From assembly GCF_008329645.1 (NCBI RefSeq), contig NZ_CP043474.1, forward strand, positions 2,728,001-2,792,000: a stretch of 64,000 nt of DNA, read 5' to 3'. The translations under genes were made by a program, and so were the position numbers. How positions within the stretch are numbered: the stretch's first letter is position 1; each line of letters begins with the position of its first letter. The notes under the pieces were generated by a model. It was not told where the DNA came from, did not search any database, and saw nothing but the letters and a program-made list of their open reading frames with translations. The stretch comes from Mycolicibacterium grossiae. Lineage in GTDB: Bacteria; Actinomycetota; Actinomycetes; Mycobacteriales; Mycobacteriaceae. This document shows positions 1-9,246 of the stretch, one piece after another.

Positions 1-666
1 CCAGGTGCCCCAGTCGATGACCGAGCCGAGCACGCCGCCGATCACGGTGGCGCGCGCGTCGACGGCCTTGATCCTCGGATAGGCGGCTCTGAGCAGTTCG
101 GTGTACGCGGCCGGGTCCGGGGTGGGTGCGAAGAACTGGGAGCCGTTCGGCTCGTTCCAAATCTCGTAGGCCGAGACCTTGCCTTGGTAGCGCGCGGCGA
201 CGCGCTCGCAGAACTCGGCGTACTGCGCGGCCGACGCGGGACGTCCCGTGATCGGCGGGGCGCCCGGGACCACGGCCCAGGCGGGCGTCGCGTTGACGAT
301 GCCGAGGATCGCCATGTTGCGCGCCACCGCCGCATCGATCGTGCGGTCGACGTTGGTCCACGTGAACTGGCCCTGGGTCTGTTCCACCCCGGCCCACGGG
401 ATCATGAGGCGCACGGTCTTCACGCCGAGGGCGACCATCTGGTCGAACGCCGCGCCCACCTGCGCGTCCGACATGAAGTACGTCTCGGGATCGTGGAAGC
501 CGACCGTGGTCGGCAGCGGCGCGATGCGCGCCGTCCCGACGACCTGCACGACGCGCGGCGCGGCCGGCGTCAGCCAGATGCCCGCGACGGTGAGGAGCGC
601 GACGGCCAGTGCCGTGAGGCTCCGGGTGGCGAACCGTCGACGGGGACGACGATGGGGGCGCCGCAC
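1..666 (-). CDS. Secreted clan GH-A glycoside hydrolase, C-terminus beyond window
   Basis: A GTG at 666 opens a frame that runs off the window start, giving 222 residues. The N-terminus is Arg-rich followed by a hydrophobic stretch (LTALAVALLTVAGIWL), a signal peptide or anchor. The body reads as a TIM-barrel glycosidase: 'RLMIPWAGVEQ' early, then IWNEPN with the putative acid/base Glu at about residue 172. The nucleophile Glu should lie in the missing part. It resembles the gene at 24654-25715 in layout and motifs. It follows the polymerase gene by 54 bp on the same strand, so a role in trimming or releasing the locus polysaccharide is likely (inference). Family number (GH5 or GH39-like) and substrate cannot be told from the sequence alone. 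Confidence 0.8.
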   Translation of the reverse strand, partial: MRRPHRRPRRRFATRSLTALAVALLTVAGIWLTPAAPRVVQVVGTARIAPLPTTVGFHDPETYFMSDAQVGAAFDQMVALGVKTVRLMIPWAGVEQTQGQFTWTNVDRTIDAAVARNMAILGIVNATPAWAVVPGAPPITGRPASAAQYAEFCERVAARYQGKVSAYEIWNEPNGSQFFAPTPDPAAYTELLRAAYPRIKAVDARATVIGGVLGSVIDWGTW

Positions 667-720
667 GCGTGCACCTCAGACTTCCTGGCGGTCACCGCCT
701 CGAGGGAGGTCCGTGGGAAA

Positions 721-2142
721 TCAACGGAGTTGCAAGGAGTATGACGGTTCGGTGACCGATTCTCCTGGCGGCGCCCCGGTGTGTCCCGATCTTGATTTCA
801 GCCGGATCCGGTCGCGGTCCACGACGACGAGGAACACCAGCAGGATCGAGAACATCAGCGTCACCTGCTGGATCGTCGCGACCATGTGATCGAGCTGCAG
901 CGCCACGAAGCACATCCCGATGAAGATGCCGCCGAACATCGCCTTGCCCCAGGACTCGCTGCGGATGGCGCGGCCGCTCATGATGCAGCCCACCAGCAGG
1001 ACGGCGAGGAACGCGATGCCGACGATGATGCCGGCGCGGTAGATGGTGATGAGCGGCACGTTGGCGACGAAGTTCAAGGTGAACGCCGTCTGACCGTTCT
1101 TGAACTCGGGCCGGCCCCAGCCCAGTCCGAACAGCCAGTGACCGGACATCTGGCCCGGGAAGGCGCGCAACGCGTCCCCGCGGGCGGAGCTGCCGACGTC
1201 GTCCGAGCTGAACGAGCTGAAGATGCGCGTCCGGACCGACGGCGTCAGCATGGCGGCGACCGCCACCAGGCCGATCGCACCGACCACCATCCCGCGGTTG
1301 CGGGCGCGCATGCCGTGGAAGGCGAGGACGAGGAACACGCCGACGAGCACGCTGAAGATCGCGGCCCGGCTCAGGGTGAGCACGATGGCGGCGGCGAGGA
1401 TCACCGTGATGCCGATGCGCAGCCATCCCTTGACCAGGACGCAGGCCAGGGCCAGGGCGATCATCAGGCCGAGGCCCGCCATGTTCGGGTCGACCCACAG
1501 GCCGCCGAGGCGCATGAAGCTGGTCGCGCCCTCGTCGGTGTAGACGAAGCGGCCGGTGTCCACCAGGCCGTAGCCGAAGGCGCTGAAGGCCTTGATGAAC
1601 CGGTGGCCCGGGTCGGCGACGACCACCAGGAGGCCGAACGCGGCGTTCGCCGTCGCGAAGTACACGTAGACCCTGCCGAAACGCGCCAATACGTCGGGCG
1701 GAAACCTCAGCAAAGCCACGACCGTCAACGTGGCAATGGACCACTTGATGAATTCTGCGAGGTCGGTGATCGTTCGCCCGGTGAAGATCAGTGATAGGCC
1801 GGACACGCCGACGAAAACGATGAGCGCCTTTTCCAGCGGATGAAACGGAACCGGGGTGCCGCGGTGCACGACGGCCGCGAGGACGACGCCGGCAGCAAAG
1901 GGCAGGTAGAGCGGTACGTGGATGCCCGGGAAGTAGCCGAACGGCAGGAAGCCGAGCGCCGCAGCAAGGCCGTAGGCGAGCCACTGCGGGTGGCGAATGC
2001 CCACGTACACGCCGATCGCGGCCGCCGCCAGCCCGCCGAGGGCAAGCATCGCCGTCGTCCCGCCGGTGATGGCTAGAGCTGCAACGATCGGACACGCAAC
2101 TACGATGGCGGTGCCAGTTATCAGTTCTGAATGCGACTGCAT
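721..2142 (-). CDS. O-antigen ligase/Wzy-like polysaccharide polymerase
   Basis: A polytopic membrane protein of 473 residues if started at ATG 2142; GTG 2154 and TTG 2190 are upstream alternatives in the same frame. About ten hydrophobic segments are visible, with a larger extracytoplasmic stretch around 'MRLGGLWVDPNMAGLGL' and 'GDALRAFPGQMSGHWLFGLGWG', the pattern of the Wzy_C/O-antigen ligase family, which polymerises or transfers lipid-linked glycans on the outer face of the membrane. It is divergent from the Wzz-kinase gene starting at 2279, and the intervening 136 bp must hold promoters for both arms. Ligase versus polymerase cannot be decided here, but the Wzz partner nearby favours polymerase. 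Confidence 0.8.
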   Translation of the reverse strand: MQSHSELITGTAIVVACPIVAALAITGGTTAMLALGGLAAAAIGVYVGIRHPQWLAYGLAAALGFLPFGYFPGIHVPLYLPFAAGVVLAAVVHRGTPVPFHPLEKALIVFVGVSGLSLIFTGRTITDLAEFIKWSIATLTVVALLRFPPDVLARFGRVYVYFATANAAFGLLVVVADPGHRFIKAFSAFGYGLVDTGRFVYTDEGATSFMRLGGLWVDPNMAGLGLMIALALACVLVKGWLRIGITVILAAAIVLTLSRAAIFSVLVGVFLVLAFHGMRARNRGMVVGAIGLVAVAAMLTPSVRTRIFSSFSSDDVGSSARGDALRAFPGQMSGHWLFGLGWGRPEFKNGQTAFTLNFVANVPLITIYRAGIIVGIAFLAVLLVGCIMSGRAIRSESWGKAMFGGIFIGMCFVALQLDHMVATIQQVTLMFSILLVFLVVVDRDRIRLKSRSGHTGAPPGESVTEPSYSLQLR

Positions 2143-2278
2143 CGCCCATCTCACGTCATCAATAGTCGACGTTGTGTTCGCTGAATGCAACCGTCCGCGG
2201 CGACGCGGCAGTGTGCTTTATCGCTCGTCTGCGGCTATGGTGATTGAGTTGCGGCAAACTACGACGAATGGAGATCCC

Positions 2279-3853
2279 GTGGCGATCGGGGACTATCTGC
2301 GAGCCTTTCGGCGGTTCTGGTGGCTCGTCCTCGTTGCGACCCTGATCGGCGCGGGCGCCGGCTACGGCTACACGCTCTTCACCACGCCGGAGTACCAGTC
2401 GACGGCCCGTCTGTTCGTCACGACACAGAGCGGCACCTCGGTCGGTGACGCCTACCAGAACAACCTGTTCTCCCAGGAGCGCGTCGTTTCCTACGCCGGT
2501 CTGGCCACCAGCGAGCAGGTCGCGGCGCGTGCCGTGGACCAGCTGAAGATGCCGATCAGCCCCGAGGCGTTGCGCGGCAAGATCACCGCGACGCCGCTGC
2601 CGAAGACCGTCCTGCTCGACGTCTCGGTCACCGACCCGGACCCGGGCCTGGCGCAGACCTACGCCAACGCGGTCGCCGATCAGCTGGTGCAGCTCGTCAG
2701 CGAACTCGAGACCTCCCGTCGCGGCGGTACCCCGGCCGCCGGCGCCATCCTCCTCGACGACGCGAACTACCCGACCGAGACCGCGGGCATGTCTTTGCTG
2801 ACGACGGTCGGACTGGGCGCGGCCGCCGGTCTGGTGCTCGGCCTGCTGCTGGCCGCGCTGCTGGCGGCACTCGATCCGCGGCTGCGGGCGCGCGAGTCGG
2901 TCGACGCGATCGCCCCGGCCAAGACGCTGGGCAACCTGGTGGCCGACAAGCGCAGGCCCGACGTCCCGGTCGCCAACCTCGCCGCGGGCGGCCTCGCCGC
3001 CGAGCGGCTGCGCGAGCTGCGCACCAACCTGCAGTTCGCCAGGACTCCCGGCGGTCGACGTCCGCAGGTCATCGCCGTCACCAGCCCGTCGCGCGGCGAC
3101 GGTCGCTCGACCACCGCCATCGACCTGGCGGCAACCTTCGCCGAGTCCGGCCGCCGCGTGCTGCTCGTCGAGGGCGACCTCGTCAACCCGACCCTGACCA
3201 CCACGCTCGGACTCACCGACGCCGAGCGCACCCGCGCCGAGCAGCGTGGCCTCGGCACCGTGCTGGCCGGCGACCACGACGTTGCCTCCGCCGTAATCGC
3301 CAACCCCGGCGGGGCCGCCTTCGCGCTGCTGCCCGCGGGCCCGTCGCCCGCCTCGCGCCGCCAGCTGTGGGGCGATGAGAGCGCCGGCCACCTCGTCGAC
3401 GACCTCCGCGCCGGCTGGGACTACGTCGTCGTCGACACCCCGCCGCTCACCACGGTCTCCGACGGCGCCGCGGTCGCGGCCCTCGGTGACGGCGCGCTGG
3501 TGCTCGCCCGCATCGGGCATACCAAGACCAAGCCGCTGCGTGCCGCGCTCACGGTCCTCGAGACCGCCGGTGCGGCGCTGCTCGGCACCGTCGTCACGTG
3601 CGAGCCGGGACACGAGCGGGAGCTGTCCAAGCAGCCGTCCGGTGACGGCAACCCGGTCGTGGCGCCGCGCGCCGAGGATGCGCGGCCGGCCCGCGGCGGG
3701 GCCGCACGCCCGAACGGCAACGGGGGCAACGGCAACGCGGGCAACCCGGGCATCGGCAACGCCGGCACCAACGGCGCCGTGGACGCCCCGACCGAGGCCA
3801 TCGATCAGACGGGGGCGCACCGGATGTCCGGTGCCAAGCGCGAAGGCCGGTGA
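2279..3853 (+). CDS. Wzz chain-length regulator fused to degenerate BY-kinase/ParA-like domain
   Basis: 524 residues from GTG 2279, which has GGAG at 2270-2273; ATG 2237 in frame has no visible ribosome site. N-terminal Wzz domain: 'YLRAFRRFWWLVLVATLIGAGAG' as first membrane segment, a periplasmic part, and a second membrane segment near residues 178-200. The C-terminal half is a CpsD/CapB-type P-loop domain, but the Walker A region near residue 265 reads SPSRGDGRSTT, with Arg where the ATP-binding Lys is expected. The A-prime motif is LLVEGDLVNP rather than DxDxRxP, while Walker B (VVVDTPPL, about residue 382) is intact. The tail is Gly/Asn-rich with no tyrosine cluster. Chain-length control is likely; kinase activity is doubtful. 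The last 4 bp overlap the next gene. Confidence 0.85.
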   Translation: MAIGDYLRAFRRFWWLVLVATLIGAGAGYGYTLFTTPEYQSTARLFVTTQSGTSVGDAYQNNLFSQERVVSYAGLATSEQVAARAVDQLKMPISPEALRGKITATPLPKTVLLDVSVTDPDPGLAQTYANAVADQLVQLVSELETSRRGGTPAAGAILLDDANYPTETAGMSLLTTVGLGAAAGLVLGLLLAALLAALDPRLRARESVDAIAPAKTLGNLVADKRRPDVPVANLAAGGLAAERLRELRTNLQFARTPGGRRPQVIAVTSPSRGDGRSTTAIDLAATFAESGRRVLLVEGDLVNPTLTTTLGLTDAERTRAEQRGLGTVLAGDHDVASAVIANPGGAAFALLPAGPSPASRRQLWGDESAGHLVDDLRAGWDYVVVDTPPLTTVSDGAAVAALGDGALVLARIGHTKTKPLRAALTVLETAGAALLGTVVTCEPGHERELSKQPSGDGNPVVAPRAEDARPARGGAARPNGNGGNGNAGNPGIGNAGTNGAVDAPTEAIDQTGAHRMSGAKREGR

Positions 3854-5121
3854 GTTCGATGGGTGCCTCGAGACGGACGCCGTGGCGGCTGCTGACCTGC
3901 GCCGTGGTCGCCGCCACCCTGGCGGGCGGCTGCACGCCGGCGACGCGCGAGGCGACTCCGCCGCCCCGGGACGAGGTGCCCACGGTCAAGAAGTTCGAGC
4001 CGCCGTTCGGCGGAGCGACCCAGCTCGGCCCGCCGGACCTCACCGACGACGGGCCCGGATCGCTGGTGTCGGTCGAGGTCCTGCACGGCAGTGAGGAACT
4101 CGAGGACGCCAATGCCACGTATGCGCGGGTGGTCTACCGGTCCACCTCCGGGATCGACGACAGCCCGACCGAGGTCTCCGGCGTGGTGGCGATCCCCCCG
4201 GGCACCCCGCCCAAGGGCGGCTGGCCGGTGATCTCCTTCGGCCACGGCACCACCGGCGTGCTGGAGAAGTGCGCACCGAGCCGGTTCCCGACGCTGCCCG
4301 GCAACGGGTTCATGATGCAGGCGATGGTGCTCAACGGCTTCGCCGTGACGATGACCGATTACCAGGGCCTCGGCGTGCCCGGTTACACGCACCCGTTCCT
4401 GGACGGGAAGACGTTCGGCAACAACATGATCGACGCCGTGCGCGCGGCCCGGCGGGTCGGCGCGGACGTCAGCACGCAGTGGGTGGCGTTCGGCCACTCG
4501 CTCGGCGGCATGGCCGCGTGGGCCGCCGCCGACCGCAACACCGCCTACGGCCAGGGTCTGCAGCTGATGGGCACGCTGTCGATGGCACCGGCGGCCGACA
4601 TGGCGGGCATGGCCGACGCGGCGTGGAACGGCACGCTGACCGCCGACCAGCGCGTGGCCATGGTGTTCGTGCTGCAGTCGCTGTCCTGGTCGCACCCCGA
4701 TCTCGACCTGAACAAGTACCGCCGCGGCTACACGGCCGAGCACTGGGATCAGCTGCTCGACTGCCTGCCGCCCGACCTCGACGACATCCTGCGGGTCCGG
4801 TCGAAGATGCAGAACTCCGACCTGCGGCCCGAGACGCCCGCCGACCGCGACCGGCTGCGTGACCTCCTGGCGCAGATGGCGTTGCCGCAGAACAAATTGG
4901 ACACGCCGATGATGGTCGTCTACGGCACCCAGGACACGCTGGTGGACCTGCCGTGGTTCGAACAGGCGGTGTCGCGTGCCTGCGCCCAGGGTGACCACAT
5001 CCAGATCGAGAAGAGCATCGGTCAGGGTCACTCCGACCTCGACAGCACCTACGGCCTGCCGTGGCTGCGGGACCGCCTGACGGGACAGGACATCCCCAAC
5101 TCCTGCACGGGTCAGGCGTGA
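3850..5121 (+). CDS. Secreted lipoprotein alpha/beta hydrolase (secretory-lipase-like), paralog 1
   Basis: 423 residues; GTG 3850 overlaps the previous stop (GTGA), with ATG 3859 as alternative. The N-terminus is a lipoprotein signal with lipobox LAGGC. The fold reads as the LIP/secretory lipase type of alpha/beta hydrolase: oxyanion segment FGHGTTG, nucleophile elbow GHSLGG (Ser217), acid YGTQDTL (Asp362) and base GQGHSDLD (His394). All triad residues are present. It is the first of five paralogs interleaved with exopolysaccharide genes, all about 405-423 residues. Substrate is unknown; deacylation of the surface polysaccharide or of surface lipids is inferred from context only. Confidence 0.85.
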   Translation: MSSMGASRRTPWRLLTCAVVAATLAGGCTPATREATPPPRDEVPTVKKFEPPFGGATQLGPPDLTDDGPGSLVSVEVLHGSEELEDANATYARVVYRSTSGIDDSPTEVSGVVAIPPGTPPKGGWPVISFGHGTTGVLEKCAPSRFPTLPGNGFMMQAMVLNGFAVTMTDYQGLGVPGYTHPFLDGKTFGNNMIDAVRAARRVGADVSTQWVAFGHSLGGMAAWAAADRNTAYGQGLQLMGTLSMAPAADMAGMADAAWNGTLTADQRVAMVFVLQSLSWSHPDLDLNKYRRGYTAEHWDQLLDCLPPDLDDILRVRSKMQNSDLRPETPADRDRLRDLLAQMALPQNKLDTPMMVVYGTQDTLVDLPWFEQAVSRACAQGDHIQIEKSIGQGHSDLDSTYGLPWLRDRLTGQDIPNSCTGQA

Positions 5122-5837
5122 GACCGCCGGTCGGTGTGCCCCGCCTGCGCGACTACGCGCGCATGCTCCGCCGCGGCTGGCGGGTGATCCTCGCCGCCAC
5201 CGTGCTGTCGGCCGGAGCCGGGGTGCTCGCCGCCGGGTTGCTGACCGACCCGGTGTACGCGGCCACCACCCGGGTGTTCGCCATCGTCCCGGGCGACGCC
5301 CAGACTCACGCCGCCTACGAGGGCAACCGCGGTTCCAGCGTCCGGATGCAGACCTACGCGCAGTTGGCCACCTCGACCATCGTCACGCAGCGCACCATCG
5401 ACGAACTCGGGCTCGACGAGACGCCCGCGGAGCTGGCCGAGCACATCACCGCCACGCCGACGCCCGGCGACCTGTCGCGGTTCTCCTATCCGCTGTCGGT
5501 GCTGCTCGACGTCCAGGTCACCGGCAGCGACCCTGGCCGCACGGTCGACGTCGCGAATGCCGTGGGCCGCAACCTGATCGCGGCGTCCCAGGAACTGGAG
5601 TGGCACGAGGATCAGCCCGGCCCCGAGCTGGTGCCCGTCGACGCGGCGACCTCCGCGCACGACGTCGCCAAGCCCTGGTACACCAACGCCGGCATCGGCG
5701 CGGCGTGGGGACTGGCTCTCAGCGTGCTCGCGGTGCTGGCCTTCGGTGCGGCGCGGGACAGCGTCCTCTCCCGCGACCAGATCGCCTACGCCGCCACCGC
5801 GGGCGATCCCGACGACGAACCGGAGGCGCTGGCGTGA
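5118..5837 (+). CDS. Second Wzz-like membrane protein, no kinase domain
   Basis: 239 residues; GTG 5118 overlaps the previous stop by 4 bp. The layout is a Wzz domain: a membrane segment after 'DYARMLRRGWRVILAATVLSAG', an extracytoplasmic part with the same 'RMQTYAQLATSTIVTQRTIDELGL' style seen in the first Wzz protein, then a second membrane segment ('NAGIGAAWGLALSVLAVLAFG') and a short acidic tail. There is no P-loop. Two Wzz-type proteins in one operon could set two chain lengths or form a mixed oligomer (inference). The stop codon overlaps the next start (TGATG at 5835-5839). Confidence 0.82.
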   Translation: MRPPVGVPRLRDYARMLRRGWRVILAATVLSAGAGVLAAGLLTDPVYAATTRVFAIVPGDAQTHAAYEGNRGSSVRMQTYAQLATSTIVTQRTIDELGLDETPAELAEHITATPTPGDLSRFSYPLSVLLDVQVTGSDPGRTVDVANAVGRNLIAASQELEWHEDQPGPELVPVDAATSAHDVAKPWYTNAGIGAAWGLALSVLAVLAFGAARDSVLSRDQIAYAATAGDPDDEPEALA

Positions 5838-7105
5838 TGAGGGCGAAGGCCGTGGTGGGTCTGCTGGCGGCCGTGACGCTGTGCGCGCCCGTCCTCGGCG
5901 CGTGCGCGCCGTCGACCGCGCCCGCGCCGCCGCCCAGCCAGGGCAGCCGGCCGACCGGCGTCCCGGTCGACGGCGACTTCAGCGGCTCGGGCAGCGGCAC
6001 GCTGCGCAAGGCCGAGACCCTGCCGACCGTCGACCGCCGGGTCCTCAAGGTGACGTCGCTCGCCGCGCGCATCGAGTACCAGTCGACGTCCGGCATCGAC
6101 GGCAGCGCGCAGACGGTGTCCGGTTCGGTGTTCGTGCCCAAGGGCGATCCGCCTCCCGGTGGGTGGCCCATCGTCGCGATGGGCCACGGGACCACCGGCG
6201 TGCAGCACGACTGCGGTCCGTCGCTGTGGCCCAACCTGCTCGGTGCGTCCGAGCCCGTCGCCACCCTGGTGAACGCCGGCTTCATGGTGACCCTGCCGGA
6301 TTATCAGGGCCTCGGGATGGACGACGTCTACCACCCGTACCTCGACTCGACGACCGTCGGCCACAACATGATCGACTCCGTGCGGGCGGCGCGAAAGCTC
6401 GTCCCCACCGCGTCGGACCGCTGGTTGGCCTTCGGCTCCTCGCAGGGCGGCCAAGCCGCCTGGGCGGCCAACGAACTGGCGCCGGCCTACGGCGGCGGGC
6501 TGCAACTGATCGGCGCGGTGAGCATCTCGCCCGCGGCGAACGTGGCGGGTCTCGCCGACTCCGCGGCCCAGGGCGTGCTGACCCCGGAGCAGGCGTCGGC
6601 ACTGCAGTGGGTGCTGGTGTCGCTGAAGAACGAACACCCCGCCCTCGACCTCGACCTGTACCGCCGCGGGATCGTCGCCGAGAAGTGGGACGTGCTGTCG
6701 GCGTGCGCCGGCCCGCTGGTCGCCCAGCGGACCGAGATCACCACCCAGGTCACTCCGGACGACCTGCGTCCGGCCGACGAGCAGGCCACCAATCAGCTGC
6801 GGGACTACCTGGCGGCGATGAGCCTGCCGAAGGCGCAGACCGCCGCGCCGATGCTGGTGCTGTTCGGCGAACTGGACAAGGTGGTGTCGCCGCCGTGGAC
6901 CGGGGACGCGGTGCGGCGCGGCTGCGAGATGGGCGACGTCATCGAGGCCTACCTGGTGCCCGGACGGGGACACGACGACATCGACGGTGCCGCCGCGCTC
7001 GGCTGGATCAACCAGCGCTTCGCCGGCGTCGAGGCCAAGAACTCCTGCACCGTGGCCGAGGGGCCGGTCCTTCCGCTGCCGAACAAGCAGTGGTACGAGC
7101 AGTGA
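5837..7105 (+). CDS. Secreted lipoprotein alpha/beta hydrolase, paralog 2
   Basis: 422 residues from ATG 5837; GTG 5834 is an equally possible start directly upstream. Lipobox VLGAC follows a short signal peptide. The triad is complete: FGSSQGG elbow (Ser202), FGELDKVV (Asp347), GRGHDDID (His379); oxyanion segment MGHGTTG. Spacing of the three catalytic residues is identical to paralog 3, which marks recent common ancestry. A 7-bp-stem hairpin follows at 7110-7127 before the next gene. Confidence 0.85.
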   Translation: MRAKAVVGLLAAVTLCAPVLGACAPSTAPAPPPSQGSRPTGVPVDGDFSGSGSGTLRKAETLPTVDRRVLKVTSLAARIEYQSTSGIDGSAQTVSGSVFVPKGDPPPGGWPIVAMGHGTTGVQHDCGPSLWPNLLGASEPVATLVNAGFMVTLPDYQGLGMDDVYHPYLDSTTVGHNMIDSVRAARKLVPTASDRWLAFGSSQGGQAAWAANELAPAYGGGLQLIGAVSISPAANVAGLADSAAQGVLTPEQASALQWVLVSLKNEHPALDLDLYRRGIVAEKWDVLSACAGPLVAQRTEITTQVTPDDLRPADEQATNQLRDYLAAMSLPKAQTAAPMLVLFGELDKVVSPPWTGDAVRRGCEMGDVIEAYLVPGRGHDDIDGAAALGWINQRFAGVEAKNSCTVAEGPVLPLPNKQWYEQ

Positions 7106-7109
7106 CGGC

Positions 7110-7127
7110 CCGCACCGACGGGTGCGG
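7110..7127 (+). other. Intergenic hairpin between two hydrolase genes
   Basis: CCGCACC (7110-7116) and GGTGCGG (7121-7127) form a perfect 7-bp stem with a 4-nt loop in the 28-bp gap. No T-run follows, so it is not a standard terminator; it may trim expression or stabilise the upstream mRNA end. Confidence 0.5.
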
Positions 7128-7133
7128 TGACCG

Positions 7134-8351
7134 GTGACGCGCCGGACCATCCTGCTCATCACCGTTCCGATCGTCGTCATCGTGGTCGCCGCCGTGACCG
7201 TGCTGCTGGTCGTGGACCGGCGTCGTGACGAGGCTGCCCAGGCCCCGCCCGGCCCGCCACCGATCGCCTCGGCCCGCATCGCCGACGCCGGGCCGGGATC
7301 GCTGGTGAGTGCCGTCCAGATGCCGGCCTTCGACCGGACCAACTACGGCCGGTCGATGACTGCGGCGCGCGTGCTCTACCGGTCCACTTCCGGTGACGAC
7401 GGTGCCGCGACCGTGGTGTCGGGCACCGTCTTCGTCCCGAAGGTCCCCCCGCCGCCGGGCGGCTGGCCGGTGGTGTCCTTCGGTCACGGCACGCTGGGCT
7501 GGCAGGAGGACTGCGGCCCGTCGCTGTCGGTGACGCTGCTCGGGCAGGTCGACGCGGTGCAGGGCTTCGTCAACCGTGGCTACGCCGTCGCCATGGCGGA
7601 CTATCAAGGTCTCGGTGCGCCGGGCATCCACCCCTACAGCGACGCGAAGACCGCCGGGCTCAACATGATCGACGCGGTGCGCGCCCTGCGCAACACGTTC
7701 GACGGGATATCCGACCGCTGGGCTGCGATGGGCGGATCCCAGGGCGGGGGAGCGGCCTGGGCCGCCGACGAGCAGGCCGCCGTCTACGCCCCCGAGCTGA
7801 ATCTGGTGGGCGCCGTAGGGCTCTCGCCGGCCGCGGACGTGTCCGGATTGGTGGACAAGGCGGTGGCGGGCACCCTCACCACCGATCAGGGACCCGTCCT
7901 GCAGGGCATCCTGTTCTCCCTCGCCCGGCTGCATCCCGACCTGAACCTCGACGACTACCGGCACGGTGCGGCGGTGAAGTACTGGGACGTGCTCTCGTCG
8001 TGCGGCGGGGCCGACGTCCACGACCGCACGACGGCGATGAACGCGCTCGGGCCGGACGACTTCGCGCCGAGTTCGCCTGCGGCGGCCGACGTCCTGCGGG
8101 ACTACCTGACCGCCTGGGCGCTGCCCCAGCGGCCGCTGTCGGCGCCGCTGTACGTCGAGTTCGGCGCCCGGGACACCTTCATCGACCCGGCGTGGACGAT
8201 CGCGGCGATCCAGCGGGCCTGCGCGCTGGGCGGCACGGTGACGTGGCGGGAGGACCCGCTGGCCGGGCACGGCGATGTCGAGTGGACCGCCGGGCTGACG
8301 TGGTTGGACCAACGATTCGAGGGGGTGCCCGCAGTCAATGGTTGCGCGTGA
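7134..8351 (+). CDS. Membrane-anchored or secreted alpha/beta hydrolase, paralog 3
   Basis: 405 residues from GTG 7134. Unlike paralogs 1, 2 and 4 there is no lipobox: the N-terminus is a long uncleaved-looking hydrophobic helix (ILLITVPIVVIVVAAVTVLLVV) followed by RRRDE, i.e. a signal anchor. Triad: GGSQGGG (Ser202), FGARDTF (Asp347), LAGHGDVEW (His379); oxyanion segment FGHGTLG. It starts 28 bp after paralog 2, and its 3' end overlaps the SGNH gene by 14 bp, so the genes are co-transcribed and probably translationally coupled. Confidence 0.84.
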   Translation: MTRRTILLITVPIVVIVVAAVTVLLVVDRRRDEAAQAPPGPPPIASARIADAGPGSLVSAVQMPAFDRTNYGRSMTAARVLYRSTSGDDGAATVVSGTVFVPKVPPPPGGWPVVSFGHGTLGWQEDCGPSLSVTLLGQVDAVQGFVNRGYAVAMADYQGLGAPGIHPYSDAKTAGLNMIDAVRALRNTFDGISDRWAAMGGSQGGGAAWAADEQAAVYAPELNLVGAVGLSPAADVSGLVDKAVAGTLTTDQGPVLQGILFSLARLHPDLNLDDYRHGAAVKYWDVLSSCGGADVHDRTTAMNALGPDDFAPSSPAAADVLRDYLTAWALPQRPLSAPLYVEFGARDTFIDPAWTIAAIQRACALGGTVTWREDPLAGHGDVEWTAGLTWLDQRFEGVPAVNGCA

Positions 8352-9246
8352 GAAGAGGAATCCCGACGGTGACAGCCCGCTGTGGCGGCGCCTGCTGATC
8401 GAGGCGAAGTGCACGGTGAAGCGCCGGATCGCGAAACCCGGTGTGCCCGTCGACCCGCCCGCCGAGCCGTACCTGGTGGTGCCGATCCTCGGGCAGTCCA
8501 ACGCCTTCGGGATGGGACTGCCCCTGGACCCCGAGGGTCTGGACCGTCCGCATCCGCGAGTGCACCAGTGGGCGATGAGCGGTCCGTCCAAGGGCACCGT
8601 GGTGCTCGGCGTGGACCCGCTGTTCCACGAGATCCCGGCCCGACGCGTCGGTTTCGGCGTCACCTTCGCCAAGCGCCTGGCCGACGAGACGGGCCGCGCG
8701 GTGCTGCTGGTTCCCGGAGCGCGAGGCGACACGTCCTTCACTCCGAAGAACGGCTACACCTGGGACGGCGCCGACACCACGACGCGGACGAACCTGTACC
8801 GGCAGGCGGTCGCCGCGATCGACGCCGCCCTCGCCGCCCATCCCGGCAGCGAGGTCGCGGCGATCCTCTGGCACCAGGGCGAAACCGACGTGCCGCTGAT
8901 GGAGCCCCGGGTCTACCAGGGCAAGCTCGACACCATGATCGCCGACCTGCGGTCGCGCTACGGCGCGCGGACCCCGGTCGTGCTGGGCCAGATGGTGCCC
9001 GAGGAGATGGAGCGCAGCGGCAAGCCGTACGCCGGCATCGACGCCGTGCACCAGGACACGCCGAACCGCCTGCCCGACACGGCCTTCGTGCCCGGACCGC
9101 GCGACGCCTTCAACAGCGACGCCGACCGGCACTACAGCGCCGCCGGACTGCGGGAACTCGCCGAGCGGATGTGGTCGGCGTACCGCGAGACGTGGCCGGA
9201 TGCCCTCGCCCGATACCGGGTGGCGGGCGCGGGAAAGGGCGAATAG
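8338..9246 (+). CDS. SGNH-fold carbohydrate acetylesterase (SASA/CE6-like)
   Basis: 302 residues from ATG 8338, overlapping the previous gene by 14 bp. The nucleophile motif GQSNAFG near residue 53, the block ILWHQGETD in the middle and DADRHYSAAG near the C-terminus fit the sialate-O-acetylesterase-like (SASA) branch of SGNH hydrolases, which remove acetyl groups from sugars. No clear signal peptide is seen; the N-terminus is basic and polar, so it may be cytoplasmic or exported by another route. An acyltransferase-3 gene two genes downstream suggests an acylation/deacylation pair acting on the same polysaccharide (inference). Confidence 0.8.
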   Translation: MVAREKRNPDGDSPLWRRLLIEAKCTVKRRIAKPGVPVDPPAEPYLVVPILGQSNAFGMGLPLDPEGLDRPHPRVHQWAMSGPSKGTVVLGVDPLFHEIPARRVGFGVTFAKRLADETGRAVLLVPGARGDTSFTPKNGYTWDGADTTTRTNLYRQAVAAIDAALAAHPGSEVAAILWHQGETDVPLMEPRVYQGKLDTMIADLRSRYGARTPVVLGQMVPEEMERSGKPYAGIDAVHQDTPNRLPDTAFVPGPRDAFNSDADRHYSAAGLRELAERMWSAYRETWPDALARYRVAGAGKGE

